A stretch of 64,000 nucleotides of DNA from positions 1 through 64,000 of the forward strand of contig JASAMV010002745.1 in assembly GCA_030248065.1 (NCBI GenBank), written 5' to 3'. This document shows positions 11,771 through 23,465 of this stretch, piece by piece (position 1 is the first letter of the stretch; each line of letters begins with the position of its first letter). Source of the DNA: Rhynchonema sp. JSB1_4. Taxonomy: Eukaryota > Nematoda > Chromadorea > Monhysterida > Xyalidae. The notes under the pieces are model-generated. The model was not told where the DNA came from, made no database searches, and was given only the letters and a program-made list of their open reading frames with translations. The translations under genes and the position numbers were made by a program.

Positions 11771-14513
11771 ATGCCTAAAAAGAAGATCAATAAAGGCGTT
11801 GGTTTTTCGGAACCCAAAAAGCAACGTCACAACAAAATGAACAAAAAGGCAAAGGACGAAAGAGACGAGACAAATGGAAGGTTGGTAACTGTTTGGCATT
11901 TGAATGCTCCCATATCGGAGATCGGAAACGGCCCGGGTAAAGGCGGCCCGGCCTGGTCCCCAAATCTCCGCCCGGCTCGGTCCGTTTGAGATCTTTGAGT
12001 AGGTTAAAAAACGAAAACACGAGGAAAACACAAGCTGAAACGGTCCGGGCCGCAGAGGTCGCAGTCGGGACATGCCGGGCCGGGCCACGATGCTTGGTTC
12101 GGGCCGGAGATTTGGAGGTTTGTATTTGGTTCTCAAAGCCAAAAATCGAGGTCTGAGAGCCTAAAAATCAGTTGTTTATGTTTCAGAATCGACGACAAGA
12201 CGAACAAAAAAATGCCGGGAAAAATAATAACAAAACGATGACAAACAAACGTGGCATAGAACCAGAAGAACGGGAGGAGGCAAACAGAGAGAATTCGGTT
12301 TGTGCATTTATTTTTACGGTTTTGCTTTGTCATGAGTTCCTTTTCGCTGCCTAGCTAATTCTTGATGAATCTTGTATCACCTTCGAGCAGCAGTTTGATC
12401 AGGAAGCACCATATCAGCTTCAAGCGGTAGCTTTCGATCAAGCCAGATTCGTTTTTTGGCATTTGTCATAAAGGCATGGTCAGTATATTGTTAAATTTTT
12501 CGATTTTTCGCTCGTCATAACTCGTGGACGGGGCAAAACCGGTTGTTGTTGTCTAGGTTTACCGGCGTTGTTATGATGGGTTTATTCTAGTGATAAAATT
12601 TGATTTCCTTCAGGATCGACAAGACGACAGCGCAACAGATGCCGATAGAAAAATGAAACAGAAACGGACGACAACTAAACGCGGATCAGAAGCAGAAACC
12701 CACTTAGTGACGCTGTGCGCCAGGTTTGTTTGCAGTGTGCGATATAAATTTTTATTTTTCAGGAGAATTTTTCAAAAATTGCTGCAGAAATAACGTATTC
12801 AGCTCGCTCGTATTATTGATCCTAATTACAGACAATCGATGAGCTCGGCGACGAGCGGAAAAAGTATCTGAAATCACGAAAACGAAGGCCGAACCAAAAG
12901 GGGTGTCCGCGCTTGCAATCAAACCAAAAGGGGTGTCGCGCTTGCAGTCAAAGCCGGTTGCAACGGATAAGGTTAGATTTTGTGGTCATTATTTTTACTG
13001 TTGATTTCGGTTTCGCTTCGTATAATATAATAACAACACTGTTGTGTCAAATCAAAACACAATCTGTCCCTTTTTTATTGCAGAATCGACGACAAGACGA
13101 AAAAAATGGCGGCAAGAACCAGGAAACCACGACAGTCATGGTTACATCGTCAGAATCAGAAGAACTGGACGAGACAGATTGAGAAAATAGTGTGGTGGAA
13201 ACGGTTGGTGAATTTTTATCATTTTTTGGACGTGTTCTTGATGAACCAATATGACGCAAAACAACAACAACTAATGAAAAAATCAATGTGCAGGGATTCT
13301 GTCGCGACGACGATGGTAACACGAGTAGCGAGAGCAACTCGATATCAATTGAGCAAGCCGCTGATGCCGTTGTTACAGACGTTCAGGTTAGGTCACGGGT
13401 TTTTGTAATTGGACAGGCTGATCTATAAAACCACAGTGAAAAAGAATGGAAAAAAATTACAACGCAGGATTTACGCACACACATATTCTTACATAACGTA
13501 CATCAGTGTAGCCATATATGTTTTGATACTATGTAAATTTATGTAGCGGATCTTCATGTGTATATTGTTTGTATTCATATTTACGAAGGTTCTGGTCTCG
13601 TACTCGCCCTCATCTTTTGTATAAAATTCAGGGAGCACCAGAAGGCAGTGATTCTAACAGCAATGGCGATCAGTGGCAATGGCGGCCAAAAACAAGCGGA
13701 GCTGTGCAAAGACAAATGCAGGTTGTGCGCACCTTTACATGTTTACTTTTTTCTTCCTTCTATTTTATTTTGGCTGAAACTGGATACAAAGAATCGTTTC
13801 ATACAGGAAACGACAATCAGCCGAACGAAACGCTCCGCGGCAGCACGTAAAACACAGTCGTACAATGCATCGTCAAAAGCGAAGCAACCTGCAAAGGTTT
13901 CCGTCTGTGCTGTGATTCTATTGTAAGCTTTTTTGGTTAAAATTTGTTAATGATCAAAAATATTTTCCAGGCCCGCTGTGGCGTTTTTGGGTGTAAGAAG
14001 AAGGCATGCGCCAAGTTTTATCCGCGGCTGCAGATGAGCGCGACACGACTCGAAATGGGGGCAGGAATGGCCGTGGAAGTGTGTGTCGATCATCACTCAA
14101 CAGTTTCAAGCGATCATGACCCAGTAGAGGTATGGTGCAAGTTTTGAAGCGATGCATTTTAAAGTGTGGTTGGTCAGGGGCTCAATTTTGAGGCAAAGTC
14201 TTGTATTCACATTTTTCGCTCTGTAACGCTGGCATAATCTGAATATAAAATTTTGCATTGTCCTGTTTTCGCAATGAAAATAATTTTTTCGTGTTCCATT
14301 TAGGTGTTTTCGAGTAACCGGCTAGCTTGTTATTTCTGCACATGATTTTCGTGAAATTTTTGTTTATAGGAATGCTTCGAACCAGTGGTCTATCGCTGCG
14401 GGGGCTGCGGCGAACCCATGTTGTTTTCTCGCAAGAAATGTGACAACCACACATACAAGACCAGCAGGGGGAGCTGCGAGTTGATCATGTCTTGTCCCGA
14501 CTACAACGAATAG
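11771..14513 (+). CDS. Unrecognised nuclear-type protein: Lys-rich repeated exons, Cys-rich C-terminus
   Basis: Start 'MPKKKINKGVGF' at 11771. Phase-0 exons with good sites are 11771-11884, 12187-12297, 12614-12706, 13084-13140 (the end may differ), 13294-13386, 13632-13721, 13807-13896, 13971-14129 and 14370-14513. A 36-nt exon at 12391-12426 and one near 12832-12972 are likely but their boundaries are unresolved. Three exons begin with the same module ('NRRQDE', 'DRQDDS', 'NRRQDE'), implying internal exon duplication. Lys/Arg and acidic Ser-rich stretches fill the first two thirds. The last two exons hold about ten Cys and several His ('ARCGVFGCKKKAC', 'YRCGGCGEPM'), suggesting metal binding. 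An open stretch at about 14588-14740 with 'HVCGNCH' may be an alternative last exon. I recognise no family. Confidence 0.6.
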
Positions 14514-15834
14514 ATATTGGAACAATACACAAGTGTCAGTCGAAAAACAATAGATGGTTTTTTCACAAACTAACTATCCCTTTTCAGTTTTCAGGAGGAC
14601 TGAACAATTTCAGTTTTTGGACGACGGCTGCAATCGTGGTGGATTCGTGCAGACAATCCACGTGTGTGGCAACTGTCACAAGTATTCGGTGTCGTGGTCC
14701 GTGGTTCGATTATGGACGTGTTCTCCAGGTTACATTTTAGTGAGATGCATGCTTAGGCTTTTTGGCACTTTTTGGGTGCATTTTGCACCTAAAATTTCAC
14801 AATTGCACTTCAAAATGGGATGGTTAGGTGCAAGTTGCACCTAGATTTTTGAACATGAAAGTGTTCCTCACCATTAACTGAGCAAGGACAGTAGACGCCA
14901 GGTACCGGTCAATAGACAGAGCTGAGCAGGCAATCACTGCAAGCAATCACTGCCTTGCTGGACACTTCTGCGTGGTTGGGACTTCCTCGGATTTTTCTAC
15001 TTCCCGGAAGCCAGAAGTATAAATCGACCTTAAGAATGCTTGATATAAATTTTATATCGTTCTCAAGTGTCAAACAGCAGTTTGTGAAACAGAATGCATG
15101 ATATAAAAATTTGGGCTTCAGTTAAAAGCAAAATAATGAAGTAAAAATAAAAAAGTGGAGAGCGAGAGTGAAACCAGAACGTTCATAAACATTGCCAAAT
15201 TCTTTAGACCTTTATTTGCTTGACGGTTAAGCTTTCCAGAAAACAATGGCCACCAAATACACTTAGGAAGGCATCAAAAACAACAGCTTAGAACTATATA
15301 AACAGAAGTAAAACAACAATACAAAAAGTCGTTTCAAAAAGTGACTTACAACAATTCCTGTATTTCTGTAAAAAAATATAAATTAAAACCAGCTAAATTA
15401 ATTTACATAGTGTCAAAACATGTATGGTTACACTAATGCACATTATGTAAAAGTATGTATGTACGTTGTAACAGAACATTGTGAATACAGTGAACATTCG
15501 ATATAACGAACTTCGATAAAAAAATTTTGTGACTTTCAAGCAGCAGTTCTTGACAAAATACTGCTGATGTAAATGCAAACACAAATTAGAGACATTGCAA
15601 CGCAAAATAACACAGTGCCAAAGTTGGAACAGAATCAGACAACGAGACAATACAAACAGTGTCAACGAATAGGATCACATCGCAACATGAAAACGGACAT
15701 CCAGAATAGCTGCATCATGAACACTTTGGCAAATGGTGTGGTGCAGATGGACACTGCAACCTAAAAATTGGAAGATTTGTTAGTCCGGCCCAAGGTAGGC
15801 ATTCTGAGTTTGGTTTTATTCAAACCAGGAATGC
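14514..15834. other. No confident gene
   Basis: Apart from the possible Cys-rich exon near 14588-14740, this holds AT-rich spacer. A small hairpin-forming repeat of the word TTAGGTGCAAGTTGCACCTA lies near 14822. The missing 5' exons of the ZP gene could lie here or beyond, but I cannot find them. Confidence 0.35.
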
Positions 15835-16229
15835 TTCTTTGACCAAGAAAGTTTTATATTGCCGTTGGTATTCCTGATCTAAATATCGGAAAAAGATAGC
15901 AGTGGCTGAAGTGAATGGGAAGAGTAGGTGACAACTAAAGCACTTAAAGCACTAAAGGAGTGTGCGTGGCAACGTGGCATCGCCGTTGACCGGGAAAAAA
16001 TCCAGGTCGTTTTTTACCAAGAAGCAGCAGCTTTTTGACCAAGAATGCTCGCTACAAAGCTTTATATTGCCTTTGGTAGGTATTTTGGATCTAATTGTCG
16101 AGCACAGATTTAGCAGTGGCTGAGGTGAATGGGAAGGGTAGGTGACAATTAAGACACTTCGAGGGCATCGCACAGCGATGCCCGAGGAGTATGCGTGGCA
16201 ATGTGGCTTTGCCCTTGAACTGGGAGAAA
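15835..16229. repeat. Tandem duplication of about 200 bp
   Basis: Two diverged copies (about 15835-16020 and 16032-16229). Each carries TTGACCAAGAA, TTTATATTGCC, AGCAGTGGCTGA, GAATGGGAAG, TAGGTGACAA and GCGTGGCAA in the same order. The second abuts the TIR element at 16230. Confidence 0.6.
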
Positions 16230-17168
16230 CTAGGAAAAAAGAGCCTAAACAGGCTTATGGAATTATGCAACATCCGTAACTAAACCTAGCCTAGACTTCT
16301 GACGGTACAAATGGAAGAAACAAGTCTAACCGTATACTTATGACGGTACAATGGGGAGAAACAAGGATCTCGGGGGAGGCGTAAATGCATAGTGCCGTGT
16401 TCCATTGGGGGTTAGTAAAACTTCGTACAACAGCGCAGAACACTTGTGTGCACGTGCACTTACATTTGTGCTTGTCTGTTACCTGATGGAAAACTATGAT
16501 ATGAAAATGAAAAGAGGAAAGTGTCAACAAGGGTTGCCTTGTGAAAAAGTGTGTTCAACCCAACGCTAAGCCGTGTGTTATTTAATAGCCAGAGATTTTG
16601 TGCTTTTGTTGTCTGGTCTGATAAGCCGCATCTTATTCATACGAACTAATTAGCTTGTCCAAAGAGACAAAAGCCAACTGATGATTATTAGTGAGTTGAA
16701 CAAATCGATTCCGTGAAGTTGCATAAGAATCGGGATAATAAGACCTAATATACATAGTAAATGTGATAGTGGGTGCTATTGTGGGATTATGTGGCGGGTG
16801 AAATCATACAGCACTTGTTTCTCACACTGACTAATGATAAGAAGTAAAATGAAAGGTGTGTAATTGCGCTCGAAGATTGTGTTCTGTTACTGAAAAAATG
16901 CTACTGAAAGAAATGGTGAAAACAAATGGGCAAAAAACGGATGGGGTGCCGAGCACCGAGCGGGCGCCGGAACTATGCAACGCCATTTTTTCTACATCAC
17001 GTGGTCGGACCGCATAACTGTTGCTCGATATCCTTGTTTCTCCCCATTGTACCGTCATAAGTATACGGTTAGACTTGTTTCTTCCATTTGTACCGTCAGA
17101 AGTCTAGGCTAGGTTTAGTTACGGATGTTGCATAATTCCGTAAGCCTGTTTAGGCTCTTTTTTCCTAG
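16230..17168. mobile_element. DNA element with terminal inverted repeats of about 140 bp
   Basis: The left arm, 16230-16373, starts CTAGGAAAAAAGAGCC. The right arm, about 17028-17168, is its near-perfect reverse complement and ends GGCTCTTTTTTCCTAG. TA at both outer edges could be a 2-bp target duplication. The 650-bp interior has no transposase-like frame. No superfamily is assigned. Confidence 0.75.
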
Positions 17169-17180
17169 TGACAATTTATA

Positions 17181-17312
17181 TCTCGGTGATCGGATCTGTC
17201 ATGCTGCGAACGAGGTTTACGCTGGGTGAAATGAGTGAGACTGAGAAATTTCAAAATATCCATATTCAGAAAAATCATGAAACTAAAGTACCGATCCGAT
17301 CACCGAGCTTGA
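17181..17312. mobile_element. Foldback MITE, short copy C
   Basis: Inverted ends CTCGGTGATCGGATC and GATCCGATCACCGAG flank an interior with GTTTACGCTGGGTGAAAT, which matches the inverted centre of copy B. It lies between the TIR element and the first visible ZP exon. Confidence 0.55.
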
Positions 17313-17393
17313 TTCTGGCCAGGCATATTTTTATCGCGTGCTGTATTCAACCATTTGTATTTGAAACATCACCAACCATGCAGCGAGATCCAC

Positions 17394-18944
17394 GACGGCG
17401 GTCACGGTGCGTCGACAGCTGAGGCAATGGTGACCACCCAGTTCGTTATCGATGGACACGACACCGATGCCGTGGAGTTGGGCAAAGAGTTGACGTTCGA
17501 TCTGAATCTGAAAAAGGGTATCATACATAATTCCTATTACAATTTATGAATGCGACGAGAGATAAAATTCCATGTCATCAGGAACCTATGCAGCCATACG
17601 ACCGTGGCAGTGCAAGTTCACTACGGGTAATGGCGCGCCGGGTGCGCTGGAGATTGAGTTTGTCAGAGATGGGTAAGTGCTGGGGCGCGCTTTGGTCTTA
17701 GTCATGGTTCATGTTGCCGGCCATTGTTTTCTTGCCAATTGACAATATATAGTGAAAATAAAATTTCGGGATCAGGATTTGAGTGGGACCGGGATAGCTA
17801 TTTGAGCAAAAAAATGTTTCATGATATTTGTGTCTAAAATTTTCAAACCTTGGAGTCCATACGCAGTCGGGGACTGAATAGTGGGCGGACTATAATGAAA
17901 AAAGTTGTGCACGCATTTTTTACCTCTGGCAGCTGTCCGTCAATGACGATTGAGCACGTGATCGATCGTATGCGTCGCATCAATGACCATCATTACCAGC
18001 TGCATTTCACCGCATTCCGCATGGGCGACAGCACCCAACTGCATGTCCAGTGCACCGTACAGCTGTGTCATCAGGCGCATCGCTGTCAGGCAAAACCGGT
18101 TGGCATCTTCTCTTACTATTCAGCTCACTTTCCATATTTCTGAAGCTGCATTTTGTTTAAAGGCATTTCAGTGGAAGAGACTACACCCATTAGGATCGAA
18201 CGATCGTAGGGATTTTCTGTCATAAATACTAAAATTTCTGACGGATTCGGCAAGTAAGTTGATTCAGAAATAATTTGCTTTGCGAATTTGGATTTCTGGA
18301 GAACTCGCGAAACATATACCGTAAGTCACAAAGTTGATGCGTCCAGTATACTACTGTAAATCCAGTTCAAATCCCCAGGTTGGATGATGTTTCACAATAG
18401 GATCTGCATCATATGGCAAAAACCTTGCAGGATTGCTGGCATCATGATGCAGACACATTCCACACCGAAGCCCCTGCCCCCACACATCACACTGATCACG
18501 CACTCATCGATGACTACACTGATGGTGGACGAACGAAGGAGTACCCTGATTCGACGCAGCCGAATGACATCAGAAAAAAGTTGGTGTCAGTCAATTTAAT
18601 TTGTTCCATTTTGTGCATTTGATAAAAAAATAATTTCAAAGACGAGACAATCACGATGATCAGCCGCAGGCGGACGAAATGAAAGTGCTCGAGAAGAAAT
18701 TGCGCATTCTCGACGCGCATGTGCAAGGTTGGACACTCTATACTTTAGTTGCACACATAAGTTCCCTCAATAATCAAATAAAATGACAATCTATCGACAA
18801 TCGCCAGATCAATGCATCAGTAATCTATCGGCCGCAGCCATCTATTCGTCGATATCGGTGATCGCAGTGCTCCTGTTGGCTGTGGTCATCCTGCTGGTGA
18901 TTGTGTTGGTGCGAAAACGCAAATGTGACAGAAATATTATTTGA
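17394..18944 (+). CDS. ZP-domain single-pass membrane protein, 3' part
   Basis: Six in-phase exons: 17394-17517, 17594-17672, 17933-18098, 18431-18579, 18642-18727, 18808-18944. They encode the C-terminal half of a zona pellucida domain, with 'FTAFRMG' then 'VQCTVQLC' and conserved Cys. Next come a His/Asp/Thr-rich spacer, a furin-type Arg-Lys-Lys-Arg site formed across an exon junction, a charged helical stretch, one membrane segment ('VIAVLLLAVVILLVIVLV') and a basic tail. Such proteins are released by furin and polymerise in apical matrix or cuticle. The first exon starts in phase 2, so 5' exons with the signal peptide and ZP-N are missing. They are not visible in the 2.8 kb upstream, which is partly occupied by transposons. 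Confidence 0.8.
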
Positions 18945-19386
18945 ATTTAGAGAACTTGAACCTTTGAGGTCTTTGTTTTCAGTGGCCTTTTAGTCTCAAG
19001 TTAGGTTACGCGAACTTTTCTTTGCGTAACGATCACGGTTATATCGAATTGTTCTTTTCATTATTAAATTAGTCTTCTTTTCATTGTCAAAGGCAGTTTG
19101 TTTTCTAATTTTAATCTAACATGGTGGCGGATTTTTTTCGCACATACAGTACTGCTTAGTTGCATGATTGGTTGCAAAAAGCTTTGTCATGATTTATAGT
19201 CATTGTGTCCGACGAATAATTATTTACATTGGAAACAACAAGTTTTTATGCTTCCCAATGACCAGTTCAAGCTATAAATGCAACCAATAATCTGCATACA
19301 CAATAAAATATAAAAATAAGCAAGTGACAAACATTTTATTGCTGACAATTTTTTATTTTCTTTTATACATACATCAAAATTCAAAA
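18945..19386. other. Spacer between convergent genes
   Basis: AT-rich stretch between the ends of the ZP gene and the Ly6 gene. It should contain both 3' untranslated regions and poly(A) signals (AATAAA-like words near 18778 and 19303). No gene seen. Confidence 0.4.
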
Positions 19387-19885
19387 TCATTTCGGCTTTT
19401 CAGTGGTAGTCGTTGTATTTGCATTCATCGAGCTGGCCGGCATGTATTCGTTGCACAAATCTGAGACAGATTTATTCTTACTCGAAATATTCGCGATTGA
19501 TAAAAGGTAAAAAATCCCAGAAAGTAACGAAACACCAACCAGTTTCGCAGCAATACACGGCCAATCCTCTATCATTTGGTTCTGAATGCGGAATGGTGAT
19601 AAAGTTGGTCACGCCCTTTTTCGGCAACAGCAAGTCGCCCCACTGATGTCCGCAGGCCACATTGGCACAATGTTTGTTCGTATGCCCATTTTGAGAATGG
19701 AAAAAGTGCAGACACGAAGCACACCCATTGACGGTATCGGTCAGGTCCGGGTAGGCTCGGTGGCATGCGATGCCTTTGGCTGGGTTCTCTGATGAGGATG
19801 TGATTTCAGTTTCGTTCGATTCTTGGGTTGACGTCACATTCAGAATACAACCGAACAGCAGCAGTGCGAATACAGGCAGAAACAT
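19387..19885 (-). CDS. Ly6/uPAR-type secreted Cys-rich protein
   Basis: Two exons, 19885-19540 and 19460-19387, join in phase to 139 residues. A signal peptide ('MFLPVFALLLFGCILNVTS') is followed by an Asn/Ser/Thr-rich linker and a Cys-rich domain. Splicing at 19540 creates 'CCETDLCNEY', the CCxxDxCN ending typical of Ly6/uPAR three-finger domains. The tail is Thr-rich and hydrophilic with no GPI-type hydrophobic end, so secretion is more likely than anchoring. Spacing within the domain (a long stretch between Cys pairs) is unusual for the family, so binding partners cannot be inferred. Confidence 0.75.
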
Positions 19886-20714
19886 GATGAATCGTGCTGG
19901 TTGGTAAACTGATTGAAAGTTGTTCTTTAGGAAACAATCGAAAGGAAATGAAAGTGAGAAAAATCATGCACGTGAGACATTCGTTGATACTTGACGTCCT
20001 ATAACTGGTGTCTGTTGCAGTTTCGAACGCCTGTGACATGACAATAACTACAGTATGTGTTGATGCCAATAACGGGTGCCGTGCCGTAACGTTAATACCG
20101 TGTTGTTGTCACGAACATTCATTTCATTCTTTGCATCAGAGCATTACAATTCCAAATGCTTTCACGACGGCACTGGGACAAGAAGCGTGATGTCGTTTTG
20201 CACCACCGTGCTATTATAGTATTGATTGATAGTATAGCTTTGATGACTGTTTTGTGCAAAGGCTGCAATAACATGGAGAGGCGTGAGACGGCCACCCTCA
20301 TAAACAAAAGATCATGGGAACGAAATCTGATTCAGCAAAAGTGATGAAGTACCTCGTATGTATACAGTGGTGAGTGAGTTGCACAGCCGAGCCACAATAA
20401 AGGAATAATTCACGTCTTAAACAATTGGTTGATATCAAACATAGTGACGGGATCGAAACTTGGTCACGTCACGTGCGATTTTTGCTCTGGAGCCACTATG
20501 CTCGACCACCCAACAACTTCTATGCTGGTCGAAGTTAGCGGCATCACTAAATTTCTCAACATCCTCTCAAGACGGTCGTTCCGATCACCAAGTTTGATAC
20601 CACACCACACTTTATACGAAACCATGAATAGTAGTGCAATGTGCTGCGATTTGGGCATAGTTGAAGAAATAAAGCATAATGACATAAGCATAAGCACATG
20701 CCAGTTTATGATCA
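19886..20714. other. Spacer containing one MITE
   Basis: Between the Ly6 start and the DRAM-1 stop. It holds MITE copy D (20432-20600). The remaining open frames on both strands have no supporting signals. Confidence 0.4.
20432..20600. mobile_element. Foldback MITE, copy D
   Basis: The left end is ATATCAAACATAGTGACGGG. The right end, inverted, is TATCAAACTTGGTGATCGG. The interior CTGGTCGAAGTTAGCGGCAT matches the inverted centre of copy B. Confidence 0.6.
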
Positions 20715-22397
20715 TTACCTTAACGGATGGAAAGCATGATTTACAGGTTGCATCACAGGTTGTACGTTTGGGTAACAAAGGGCATATTGGTACTGAACGC
20801 GCACAAATTCGTTCATGTAAGCACTCTGCTCTGTTACAATGCCTCCATGACCTGGAACCGCCAAACTAAATGGACTTGGATCTTGTTTCTTCAATGGCTG
20901 ACATTTCAGTTCCAGCTTTGGGGCGTGTAAGACGGTGAGTCGTAGCTCATAAGCAAAGGTCAACATGTAGACCATGAAGAAGAAAACCAGCAACCATTCA
21001 CCAGTGGTCAGTGCTAGATGAGCTCCATAACCCTGGTCATAACAAAGTTCATTTTTTTCAGACACGGTTATTGTGTTCAAATTTCGACACATGTAACTGA
21101 CTGACCACATCATCTGGTGAGAAGCGCAAAGGATATGTCAATGTCATGGTGCTTTCTGTCGTTGTTCCCGTGATGGCTGCATTTGCTATTTGACCGTTCA
21201 TAATCTGCTCCGCAATCAACACTGAAATGGCAGGTGTCATAACAGACACAAGAAATAATAAAATATACAATCATTACATAGATTTTAAAAGTCGTTATCT
21301 TGCTACAAGTTCCGTCCGGAAGATCGCTAAACCATTTCAGTCAAGAAAAACGAAAAGTCCATGAAACATCACCACCGACTCTGTATGCCAGCACAAGTGG
21401 CCAAAGTGCAGAGCGCAAATCTAATGTGACACAACCATTTAATGTGCACCCACGCGTCCATCACGTGCGTGTAGGCCGTTTGTGCCCAAATGTAAACGGT
21501 CCCAAGCCCAAATGCGATGTAGGCAGACATCCAATGCACTTGCGTCACGGTGGCATTCTGAAGTTTTGATCAGAGCTTGTGATGTGAACTCTGTATTTGT
21601 GCCGATGTCAAACGTATTAGTCAGGAGTGGCTCATTCTGGCATGAGAAAGACCCTACCAAAAGAATCACCGCGTTTGACAGCGCGGTTTGAAGGTTATTC
21701 AGGCCACAAAGAGACATTTTGGAAACGAGTGAGCGAGACAGTTTGGCACATGAAGAAAAGATGTTGCTTTAAACTTGCTTGCTTGACCACTTCACTTGCC
21801 TGGGACAGCTGCAAATTTTTGAAGCTTGTGTTCAACATTATTGAGTTATACAAATGCTCACAGAACGTTTGGTACCTGAAAGTTGCCGACCAGACTGGTG
21901 AAGAATGCGGCTACCCAGCCCATGACCAGCATAACCAAACTGAGACTTCTCCAAATGCTTCCGCGATAGAAATCCATCGATTCGTCAGAATAAAACGCAA
22001 GAATCTGACGATGCCGTAGATAAATGCACAACGCCACTGGAATATCGTCATCGTTAAATCGATTAAAGCTATAAAAAGTATACAAACGGCTTACGAAGCA
22101 ATGCGAACATGTTGACAAACTGTCCGAAGAAGCAGCTCTCCGGCACCTGGACACCCCCATCACTGAAAAAGTTTAAAAAAGTATCGAAACTTTTAAGTTC
22201 AACTTTCAAATTCAGTTCAATTTGCAAGCACTGTAGACAGGTACTTGTGAAACATATGAACATGGCACAAACCTAATGTACGGCCACACCGCGTCAATGT
22301 GACCATACCACACGCCAACTACGTACGGCACAAACAGACTTGCGACACCAGTGACAAACGCGAACACTGCAATCAACCAGACGCTCTCCATCGCCAT
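20715..22397 (-). CDS. DRAM/Frag1-family six-TM protein, paralogue 1
   Basis: Six exons (22397-22273, 22162-22095, 22036-21876, 21557-21380, 21221-21106, 21032-20715) join to 321 residues. Family marks are 'DAVWPYI', then 'SDGG..PESCFFGQ' formed across the first junction, 'YLRHRQI' and several membrane segments ('SLSLVMLVMGWVAAFF', 'GEWLLVFFFMVYMLTF'). DRAM proteins are lysosomal or Golgi membrane proteins linked to autophagy control; that role here is inferred from the family. Exons 1, 2 and 4 have the same lengths as in the paralogue at 23466 (125, 68 and 178 nt). The C-terminal tail is longer than usual. The last codons precede a possible donor, so the tail could change. Confidence 0.85.
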
Positions 22398-23465
22398 TTT
22401 TCGATGAGTTTGTATTTGGATATCACTTAGATGAAACTACAAGAGCTTTATGACCACATCAATCTTGCAATGATTTGGCTATAGTTCCCGTTTTCGCGTT
22501 TGACGCAACAGAAATACTGGTGATTTGCTCTGATCCCACACCTACCATGCTTACACACAGATATTTCGGCTTTGGCCAGTCTTACTAATCAAAATCACCA
22601 TATGTTTAGCTGACTGTTCCAAACTGCTTTGACTCTTAGAAACATGTCGACAAACGAAGCGAACGCAAACGTTTCTCAGCACCACGATTATCAGTCACTA
22701 AGGGTTATAGCATGGCCCGCATGAATTACAATAATGGACAGTCTTGACTCTTGATTGGACAATGTGCCAGGTATTGCACATTCTCCATCAGCATTAGCAT
22801 TGTACAGTGCGTAAGTCAAACTGTCCGACCAACTGTTATGACAGAACAAGAGTATGCTGGCCGCTCTTACGCGTCATTGGTGGGGTCATGCACATGATGA
22901 TGACCTGGTGCATCATCATCCTGTGAATACGGGATCAACAAGAAAGCACCTGCATATTGCTGCGATCTACGAACGGCCGTGTAATTTCCAGCTCCTTATT
23001 TGCTCAACATTTGTCAGGTCGCCACGTTCCATGATCTTTATCACGTTGTCGTCAAACCTTGCATTGATTTGTTGTGATCAATTTCAAAACTGTCCTGACG
23101 TTAGCCGTTCAATGCAAAAAATGGTCATTGAGTGAATCATTATAGCACCACAAATGCTACGACAAACACGTATGGTGGTTACAGCAAACATGAACAAAAT
23201 CCATAAGTTGTGATATGAAAATGATGATAACAAACTGGTTGATAAACTCACTATTAGCTTTTCAGTGACGTTGGTGTATAATGCTGTGTTGTATATTATG
23301 TGATGTGTCACTTGTCACACTCGGTAGAGTGGTGTCCTGCCTGTATAAATCTTGGGCTTGGCTCGCGGTATGAGACAGCCTTTTATCAAAAAAGCGTCCA
23401 AAGCGCAACATTGAGCAGTCATTTTAACTATTCAGAAATAGATCACGCACCAGCACAGCGCGGAA
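22398..23465. promoter_or_regulatory. Shared 1.07-kb region between divergent DRAM paralogues
   Basis: The two DRAM genes start back to back from this interval, so it must contain both promoters. TATAAAT lies near 23344 in a position fitting paralogue 2. I see no other certain motif and no supported gene. The frame at 22854-23135 has no signals. Confidence 0.4.

Noticed and set aside
20429..20869. 146-codon plus-strand frame
   Set aside because: It spans MITE copy D and the antisense of the last DRAM-1 exon.
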